Shown here: in pieces, positions 58,383 to 64,000 of the stretch
Position numbering within the stretch: the stretch's first letter is position 1
How the letters are laid out: each line of letters opens with the position of its first letter
Source of the DNA: Candidatus Bathyarchaeum tardum
GTDB taxonomy: Archaea; Thermoproteota; Bathyarchaeia; Bathyarchaeales; Bathyarchaeaceae
NCBI GenBank assembly: GCA_029762755.1
Contig: JARVGH010000003.1
Coordinates: 246,349-310,348, forward strand
Reading direction: 5' to 3'
Length of the DNA stretch: 64,000 bases
Made by a program: the position numbers and the translations under genes
The notes under the pieces: model-generated
What the model saw: the letters and a program-made list of their open reading frames with translations, nothing else
Databases searched by the model: none
Told to the model about the DNA's origin: nothing

Positions 58383-59669
58383 ATGAAGAAAATATCAATG
58401 CTTTCGTTATTGATTTTGCTTACTTTGATTAGCTCAGTATTTACTCCCTGTGGTAATGCTTCTTTGGAGTTGTGGAGCCAAACTTATGGTGGTGATAGTT
58501 ATGAAACTGCTACTGTTGTTGTTGAAACTTCTGGGGATAATGGTTTGGCTATTGCAGGCGGCACAACCTCTTTTGGTTTTGGAGATGGTGAGTATGATTT
58601 TTGGTTAATCAAAACCAACAGTTACGGAGTTATGGAATGGAACCAAACCTACGGTAAAGAAGGTGACGATTACCCTTATTCACTAATCGAAACCGTTGAT
58701 GGTGGATTTGCACTGGTTGGAAAAACAGGTGGAGGTGGGTCTTTTCTTGGTGATGATTATGATGTTTTGCTAATCAAAACAGACAAGTTCGGAAATGTGC
58801 AATGGAACAAAACTTTTGGGGGAACAAAAGGCGACAGCGGCAACTGTTTGATTCAAACCTCTGATGGAGGATTTGCTTTTGTTGGCTACACAGAATTAGA
58901 CACAACAGGATGTGATTTTTGGCTGGTCAAGATTGACAGTGATGGAAACATACAATGGCAAAAAACTTACGCACTTGGAGTTAACAACTACAATCGAGCA
59001 GGCTCATTAGTTGAACTTTCTGATGGCGGATATGTTATAGTGGGCACTGTTTCACCTTTTATGGGTGGAGGCGACAGTTGGTTCATTAAAGTTGACCAGT
59101 ATGGCAATATGGTGTGGAATCAAACCTACAAAAACGGAAAACTTTTTTCAATAGTCAAGACCGTCGATGGTTTTGTTTTGGCAGGAGATACCCGAAGTTA
59201 TGGCGCAAAGGGATTGGACGATTTTTGGTTACTTAAAACGGATGCTGTTGGAAATGTGGAATGGAATCAAACATTTGGTGGAGCTAGCAGTGATGTTAGT
59301 TCGGATTTAATCCAAACATTAGATGGTGGATTTGCTATAGCTGGTTATACTGAGTCTTTCGGTGAAGGCGCTAGAGATTTCTGGCTAATAAAAACAGATG
59401 CAACTGGAAAGGCGGTTTGGAATCAAACGTATGGAGATTCTAGATATTGTGATGCTAATTCGTTAGTGCAAACTTTTGATGGCGGATTCGTGCTTGTTGG
59501 AGCAGTTAACTCAATTTCTCCTTCTTCTGATTGGTGGGTAATAAAAGCTGACATGCAAGGTATTCCAGAGTTTTCGTCATGGACACCCCTACTGATTATG
59601 CTAGTTGCTTTCTTGATTGTGGCGGTCATTTACAGACAAAAACTAAGCCAAAGGAGAGCGGAACAGTGA
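58383..59669 (+). CDS. Exported beta-propeller protein (DxWLxKTD repeats) with PEF sorting tail
   Basis: A 428-residue surface protein. Signal peptide (MLSLLILLTLISSVF) then about seven ~50-residue repeats with the pattern GG-YD-FWLIKTDxxGNxxWNQTYGG and S-L-I-x-T-x-DGGF-x-x-G-x-T/S. This resembles Kelch/beta-propeller or delta-60-like repeats, an adhesive or carbohydrate-binding fold. The tail is IPEFSSWTPLL, a TM helix and RQKLSQRR, an archaeosortase-type signal. First gene of the array; ATG 58383 is taken, 58359 is possible. Confidence 0.8.
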   Translation: MKKISMLSLLILLTLISSVFTPCGNASLELWSQTYGGDSYETATVVVETSGDNGLAIAGGTTSFGFGDGEYDFWLIKTNSYGVMEWNQTYGKEGDDYPYSLIETVDGGFALVGKTGGGGSFLGDDYDVLLIKTDKFGNVQWNKTFGGTKGDSGNCLIQTSDGGFAFVGYTELDTTGCDFWLVKIDSDGNIQWQKTYALGVNNYNRAGSLVELSDGGYVIVGTVSPFMGGGDSWFIKVDQYGNMVWNQTYKNGKLFSIVKTVDGFVLAGDTRSYGAKGLDDFWLLKTDAVGNVEWNQTFGGASSDVSSDLIQTLDGGFAIAGYTESFGEGARDFWLIKTDATGKAVWNQTYGDSRYCDANSLVQTFDGGFVLVGAVNSISPSSDWWVIKADMQGIPEFSSWTPLLIMLVAFLIVAVIYRQKLSQRRAEQ

Positions 59670-60748
59670 AACGGTCTGCTTCTTTGCTTGTTCTGTTGCT
59701 GTTTCTTTCTTTTGTTCTGCCTGCAGTTTCTATGCCTTTGGTTTGGGCAGCTGAGGATTCTTGGGATACAAGGGCTCCTTTACCGCTTTCGTGCTGGGGA
59801 GTTGTTGCAGTAAACTACAAAATTTATGCTATTGCAGGCAGTGGCGACTATGATAACGTAACGTATAGCAACAACGCTGTTCTTGAGTATGACCCCGACT
59901 TGGACACATGGACTTTAAAGAATCCAATGCCAATCAAAAGGTACAGTTTTGCATTGGCTGCTTACCAAAACAAAATCTACGTAATAGGAGAACCTGATGG
60001 ACTGAACCAACTTTACGACCCAGAAACAGACACATGGGAAAATAGAACACCCATGCCTACTCCAAGAAGCCAGTTACATGCAAATGTAGTCAACAACAAA
60101 ATCTATCTTATAGGCGGAATGACTGGCGGTCCAGATAGTACTGTTGGTTTGAATGAAGTTTATGACCCTCAAACTGATACATGGTCATCAGCTGAACCCA
60201 TACCTGTTCCAGTTGACTCTTATGCCTCGGCAGTGGTGGATGACAAGATATATGTGATTGGCGGTAGCGGACCAAAACCTCCGGACGTAAATCAGATTTA
60301 TGATCCTGAAACAAACACTTGGAGTAATGGAGCACCCATTCCAAATGGGGTGGTGGATGCGGCTGCTGGAGCAACCTCTGGCGTGTTAGCTCCCAAGAAA
60401 ATCTATGTTCTTGGTGGACGCATTGATTATGATACATGGGGGACCGACATTAATCAAATCTATAATCCTGGAAATGACAGCTGGACAACTGGAACCGACA
60501 TGCCGATTGCCCGATATAATCTAATGGTTGCTGTAATAAACGACACATTATATGCTATGGGAGGAGGACCATACTTTAATGTCCAAGGAACATGGACCCC
60601 AGAAAACTACCAATACATACCAATCGGGTATATTCCCGAGTTTCCCTCATGGACACCCCTGCTGATTACGTTAGTTGCAGTGGTAGCTGTGATAGTCATT
60701 TACAGGCGGAGCCTACGCAAACAGGCTCAGAGGAGAAGTGGTCAATGA
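59666..60748 (+). CDS. Exported kelch-repeat protein with PEF sorting tail (array copy 2)
   Basis: About 360 residues. GTG 59666 overlaps the previous stop (GTGA) with AGGAG 9 nt upstream. Signal peptide RSASLLVLLLFLSFVLPA, then AEDSW and six kelch-like blades with YDPDLDTWTLKNPMP and NKIYVIGG-type motifs. The end is IPEFPSWTPLLITLVAVVAV plus YRRSLRK. The signal peptide/tail junction is nearly the same as in the next genes while the core differs. Confidence 0.8.
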   Translation: MKRSASLLVLLLFLSFVLPAVSMPLVWAAEDSWDTRAPLPLSCWGVVAVNYKIYAIAGSGDYDNVTYSNNAVLEYDPDLDTWTLKNPMPIKRYSFALAAYQNKIYVIGEPDGLNQLYDPETDTWENRTPMPTPRSQLHANVVNNKIYLIGGMTGGPDSTVGLNEVYDPQTDTWSSAEPIPVPVDSYASAVVDDKIYVIGGSGPKPPDVNQIYDPETNTWSNGAPIPNGVVDAAAGATSGVLAPKKIYVLGGRIDYDTWGTDINQIYNPGNDSWTTGTDMPIARYNLMVAVINDTLYAMGGGPYFNVQGTWTPENYQYIPIGYIPEFPSWTPLLITLVAVVAVIVIYRRSLRKQAQRRSGQ

Positions 60749-61776
60749 AACGATCTGCTTATTTGCTTGCTCTGTTGCTGTTTCTTTCTGTTGTTCTGCC
60801 CGCTTTTTCAACCCCTTTAGTATGGGCAGCTGAGGATTCTTGGACAACCTTGGAGCCGATGCCTACGGAGAGAGCTTGGCTTGGGGTTGCTGTTGTAGAC
60901 GGGAAGATATACGCAATAGTTGACACAATTAATTACGAGTATGATCCATCAACAAACTCGTGGACTACAAAGACGCCAATGCCAACCCCAAGGAATGGTT
61001 TTGGAATAGCTGTGGTTGAAAATAAAATATACGTTATAGGTGGAGGGACTGTAATAAACGAAGCATATGATCCCACAACAGATACATGGGAAACTAAAGC
61101 TCCAATGAATATTGCAAGAAGCGGGTTATCTGCAAGCGTTATAAATGGAAAAATCTATTGCATAGGAGGGAATAGGGGCGAACCCACCTATTCTGGAGTT
61201 TCTGCAACTGAGGTTTATGATCCATCAACAGACACTTGGACTACCGCACATCAAATACCAACTCCTGTTACTGGTCATGTTTCCGCGGTTGTCAATAACA
61301 AAATTTACATAATCGGTGGTGCAATTGGTGTTACTCTCAATCAAATTTATGACCTTGAAACTGACGCATGGAGCACCGGAGCCCCATTACCTACGGGCGT
61401 GGACTCTGCAGCTGCGGGTGTAACCGCCGGAACCACAGGCACACAAAGAATTTTTGTAATAGGTGGGAAACAGAATCTCGACGCCGTAAAATTGAATCAG
61501 GTCTATGATCCAGAAACAGATACGTGGGTTTATGGTCCTGCAATGCCGACTGCCCGTTATAGTTTAGGTGTTGCAGTCGTAAACGATAGTATATATGCAA
61601 TTGGGGGACGCGAAGGCTGGTTTGGATCTCCCGTCTCCGCAGCAAACGAAAAATACACACCAGCCGATTTCATCCCAGAGTTTCCCTCATTGTCAATATT
61701 AGTTGCTGGGGTATCAGTTGTTTTGATTTTATCAGTATTTTTTAGGCAGAAAATTAAGAAAGGAAGGAAAACATGA
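60745..61776 (+). CDS. Exported kelch-repeat protein with PEF sorting tail (array copy 3)
   Basis: 343 residues from ATG 60745, which overlaps the preceding stop (ATGA) with AGGAG 10 nt upstream. Signal peptide KRSAYLLALLLFLSVVLPA and AEDSW resemble copy 2. Kelch blades have YDPSTNSWTTKTPMPTPRNG and NKIYIIGGA motifs. The tail, IPEFPSLSILVAGVSVVLIL then RQKIKKGRK, deviates from the array's PEFPSWTPLL, showing divergence of this junction. Confidence 0.8.
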   Translation: MKRSAYLLALLLFLSVVLPAFSTPLVWAAEDSWTTLEPMPTERAWLGVAVVDGKIYAIVDTINYEYDPSTNSWTTKTPMPTPRNGFGIAVVENKIYVIGGGTVINEAYDPTTDTWETKAPMNIARSGLSASVINGKIYCIGGNRGEPTYSGVSATEVYDPSTDTWTTAHQIPTPVTGHVSAVVNNKIYIIGGAIGVTLNQIYDLETDAWSTGAPLPTGVDSAAAGVTAGTTGTQRIFVIGGKQNLDAVKLNQVYDPETDTWVYGPAMPTARYSLGVAVVNDSIYAIGGREGWFGSPVSAANEKYTPADFIPEFPSLSILVAGVSVVLILSVFFRQKIKKGRKT

Positions 61777-62744
61777 ACAAAATCAAACCATTATTTTCTG
61801 TTTTTCTGATTTCCTTCCTTGTTTTGGCATCTATTCCTCAGATTAAAGTAGTGAAGGCACAGGGCAATACGATTTACATTAGAGCTGATGGAACAGTTGA
61901 GGGAACAGATAAGCTTCAACGGGATGGGAATGTATATACTTTTAGAGATAACATTAATGCTGAAATTACAGTTGAGATTGATGATATTGTAATTGATGGA
62001 GCAGATTATAGTCTTCAGGGAAATGGAGACGGTGTGGGAATACATGTTCCTAACAATGGTAATCTGGAAATAAAGAATACCAAAATACAGGGTTTCAAAT
62101 TTGCTATTTACTTTGATTACTATTCTAAGAACAGTAACATCATTTCTGGCAATACTTTGACAAATAACACCCATGGTATCTACATCTATTCAAGTAATAA
62201 CCATATTTTTGGGAACTACATAGAGGACAGTGGAACAGGGATACGACTGGTAGAATCTTATAACAATACAATTTTTCAAAACAAAATAGTTGGAAATGAA
62301 GCAGGAATCGGTTTTGGTAGTGGAGGTGGATACAGCACTATATTTCATAATTTGATAGCAGACAACGATTATGCCTTCACATTTTGGGCAAATTCACAAA
62401 ATATCATCTACGGAAACAATCTAATTAACAACACAAATCAAGTGCATGTTTGGAGTTCATCAAATAACTGGGATTATGAGTCAACGGGAAATTATTGGAG
62501 CGACTACAACGGCACAGACAGCAACGGAGATGGAATCGGTGACACACCCTATGTGATTAGCACCTCTCCTGAAGATTATGGAGATGCTGACAACTGCCCA
62601 TTAATGAAACCAGTTAACGATGCTATAATCCCAGAGTTTCCCTCATGGACACCAATGCTGATTATGTTATGTGCAGTTTTAGCCATGGCGGTCGCTTACA
62701 GACGAAGACTACATGAACAGAACCAAAGGAGAGCGGATCAGTGA
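61773..62744 (+). CDS. Exported NosD-type beta-helix protein with PEF sorting tail (array copy 4)
   Basis: 323 residues. Signal peptide (LFSVFLISFLVLASIPQI) then a right-handed beta-helix with short repeats (NTIYIRADGTVEGTDKL, NTLTNNTHGIYIYSSNNHI, NNTIFQNKIVGNEAGIGFG) and WSDYNGTDSNGDGIGDTPY calcium-like loop, similar to the protein at 5141. Tail IPEFPSWTPMLIMLCAVLAM then YRRRLHEQ. ATG overlaps the previous TGA. Confidence 0.8.
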   Translation: MNKIKPLFSVFLISFLVLASIPQIKVVKAQGNTIYIRADGTVEGTDKLQRDGNVYTFRDNINAEITVEIDDIVIDGADYSLQGNGDGVGIHVPNNGNLEIKNTKIQGFKFAIYFDYYSKNSNIISGNTLTNNTHGIYIYSSNNHIFGNYIEDSGTGIRLVESYNNTIFQNKIVGNEAGIGFGSGGGYSTIFHNLIADNDYAFTFWANSQNIIYGNNLINNTNQVHVWSSSNNWDYESTGNYWSDYNGTDSNGDGIGDTPYVISTSPEDYGDADNCPLMKPVNDAIIPEFPSWTPMLIMLCAVLAMAVAYRRRLHEQNQRRADQ

Positions 62745-63865
62745 AACGATCTGCAAGTCTGCTTGTTCTGTTGTTGCTTCTTTCTTTGCTTCTGCCTTTT
62801 TTGTTAACACCTTTAGTTAGGGCTGCTGAGGATTCTTGGCTTTCAAAAGCATCTATGAACGAAACCAGAGCATATCTAGGAGCTGAAGTTGTTAATGGAA
62901 AAATCTATGCTATTGGAGGCGACCAAGGGTCACTAATTGGAAACGCCATGAATTCAGTAGGAATGACTCAACAAACCACAAATGCTACTGAGGAATACAA
63001 TCCCAGCTTAGACAAATGGACAATAAAGTCTCCGATGCCAACTGCTAGAGCACGTTTTGGAACTGCAGTATACCAAAACAAAATTTATTGTATAGGAGGA
63101 TATACCGCCACTTTCGATGGTGGAACCAACTACTTTGACCTAGAGGCAAATGAAGTCTATAATCCAATTAATGATACTTGGGAAAGTAAGACACCTTTAC
63201 CAACCCCTAGACATTCCCCAACAACAAATATGGTTAACGGAAAAATCTATGTCATAGGCGGATACTCGATTACTACACACTCCATACTGAATGTAGCCGA
63301 AGTCTATGATCCAACCAGTAATACGTGGGAAACAATATCTCCGCCTCCTCTGGAAGTCGGAAGCAGTGCCTCGGCAGTTATTGACAACAAAATATACGCC
63401 TTAGGACAAAATTCAAGTGCCTGGGAAACTTTCATTCAAGTTTATGATCCTTTGACTGACAAATGGAACATTAAAGGGTATACACCTGTGAGTGCTTTTG
63501 CAAGTGCTGTTGTAACAAGTGGTTTGAGTGCTCCAGAGAGGATTTACTTTTTTGATGAGAACAGAACGGACGTTTACAATCCCACCGACGATAGTTGGGT
63601 AGAAGGTACTCCAGCACCAACGAATCGACCTGTTGCTGCTGTCGCTGTTATTGATGATTTAATTTATCTTGTTGGTGGACGTACTGGACAATGGGGCTAT
63701 ATGACTTTCATGTATCCCAGCGCTCTATGTGAACAATACTTACCAATCGGCTATATTCCAGAGTTTCCCTCGTGGACACCCCTACTGAGTACTCTAGTTG
63801 CTGTCCTGGTGGTAGCGGCTATTTACCGGCGAAGACTAGCCAATAATCATGGGATGATAGAATAG
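62741..63865 (+). CDS. Exported kelch-repeat protein with PEF sorting tail (array copy 5)
   Basis: 374 residues; GTG 62741 overlaps the previous stop, with AGGAG upstream. Signal peptide KRSASLLVLLLLLSLLLPFLL and AEDSW as in copies 2 and 3. Kelch blades: NPSLDKWTIKSPMPTARARF, NGKIYVIGGY, EVYDPTSNTWETISPPP. Tail IPEFPSWTPLLSTLVAVLVV then YRRRLANN. Likely bound to the cell surface through the sorting tail. Confidence 0.8.
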   Translation: MKRSASLLVLLLLLSLLLPFLLTPLVRAAEDSWLSKASMNETRAYLGAEVVNGKIYAIGGDQGSLIGNAMNSVGMTQQTTNATEEYNPSLDKWTIKSPMPTARARFGTAVYQNKIYCIGGYTATFDGGTNYFDLEANEVYNPINDTWESKTPLPTPRHSPTTNMVNGKIYVIGGYSITTHSILNVAEVYDPTSNTWETISPPPLEVGSSASAVIDNKIYALGQNSSAWETFIQVYDPLTDKWNIKGYTPVSAFASAVVTSGLSAPERIYFFDENRTDVYNPTDDSWVEGTPAPTNRPVAAVAVIDDLIYLVGGRTGQWGYMTFMYPSALCEQYLPIGYIPEFPSWTPLLSTLVAVLVVAAIYRRRLANNHGMIE

Positions 63866-64000
63866 TGAAAAAATCTGCAATCTTGCTTGCTTTATTGCTG
63901 TTTCTTTCTGTTCTTCTTCCAACTTTATCAACACCTTTAGTTAGGGCAACTGAGGATTGGTGGACAACAATGGAGCCTATGCCGACTAGTAGAAGTAGCT
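63865..64000 (+). CDS. Exported kelch-type protein, N-terminal part (array copy 6, truncated by window end)
   Basis: GTG 63865 shares its first base with the TAG of copy 5. The 45 visible residues are a signal peptide (KKSAILLALLLFLSVLLPTL) then TEDWWTTMEPMPTSRS, homologous to copies 2, 3 and 5. It continues beyond the window, so the array has at least six members. Confidence 0.8.
   Translation, partial: MKKSAILLALLLFLSVLLPTLSTPLVRATEDWWTTMEPMPTSRSS

Noticed and set aside
1..64000. CRISPR arrays, rRNA genes, insertion sequences, integrases or prophage genes
   Set aside because: No regularly spaced direct repeats, rRNA sequence, transposase or integrase motifs were seen; the only repeated DNA is within the 58-64 kb gene array.

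Overview
The window comes from an archaeon, most probably a Bathyarchaeia-like (TACK) lineage. The evidence is an archaeal RNA polymerase/L30e/NusA cluster with an unsplit A'/A'' subunit, tRNA genes with short bulge-helix-bulge-type introns (some at non-canonical positions), FtsZ, archaeal promoter layouts, many TTG/GTG starts with GGAGG sites, and exported proteins ending in a PEF(P/S)SW-TM-basic tail (archaeosortase-type sorting signal). The lineage name is inferred from this combination. No rRNA gene is in the window.

Layout: 1-4958 holds the 3' end of rpoB, fused rpoA, rpl30e and nusA. 5141-7324 is an exported NosD-type beta-helix protein. 7370-10729 (minus) encodes a polyferredoxin and an HdrA-MvhD fusion. 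10871-19101 carries the NiFe hydrogenase maturation set hypE, hypD, hypA, hypB, hypC and hypF, interrupted by a candidate structured RNA or MITE at 12101-12350, an Lrp-type ligand-binding protein, a DUF3795-like protein and an unknown gene. 19216-22806 is a possible molybdenum/tungsten locus: an ECF-type S component, two exported SUOX-fold proteins and two MobB GTPases, with matching 24-bp palindromes upstream. 22931-26395 is an operon of a ferredoxin/double-MvhD protein with NfnA and NfnB. 27657-29079 is hdrC-hdrB. 30550-35430 is a complete hoxEFUYH NAD-coupled hydrogenase. Together, Hox, Nfn and Hdr suggest hydrogen/NAD(P)H/ferredoxin/heterodisulfide-type electron exchange, possibly by flavin-based bifurcation. 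No Mcr or other terminal methanogenesis gene is present here.

35637-49591 is mixed housekeeping and cell-surface content: tRNA-Gly, exported coiled-coil proteins, a membrane-anchored wHTH regulator, a frameshifted DUF4184-like gene, an Fpg-like protein without the usual catalytic N-terminus, an FMN-type glutamate synthase, glutamine cyclotransferase, a B12/radical-SAM protein, FtsZ and a GT4 glycosyltransferase. 49578-58265 holds a GT-C-like membrane protein, tRNA-Phe, tRNA-Val, tRNA-Gln, a HIT protein, DUF211 + VIT, a Yip1-like protein and an OB-fold protein.

58383-64000 is a tandem array of at least six exported PEF-tailed proteins (beta-propeller/kelch and beta-helix), each start overlapping the previous stop by 1-4 nt. 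The junctions (sorting tail plus next signal peptide) are conserved while the cores differ. The first gene of the array and the distant NosD gene at 5141 share the same double 16-bp operator, implying co-regulation. The most notable items are this modular surface array and its operators, the ModE-like palindromes of the SUOX/MobB locus, the intron-bearing tRNAs, the structured element at 12.1 kb, and a family of tiny zinc-ribbon ORFs beside tRNA genes.
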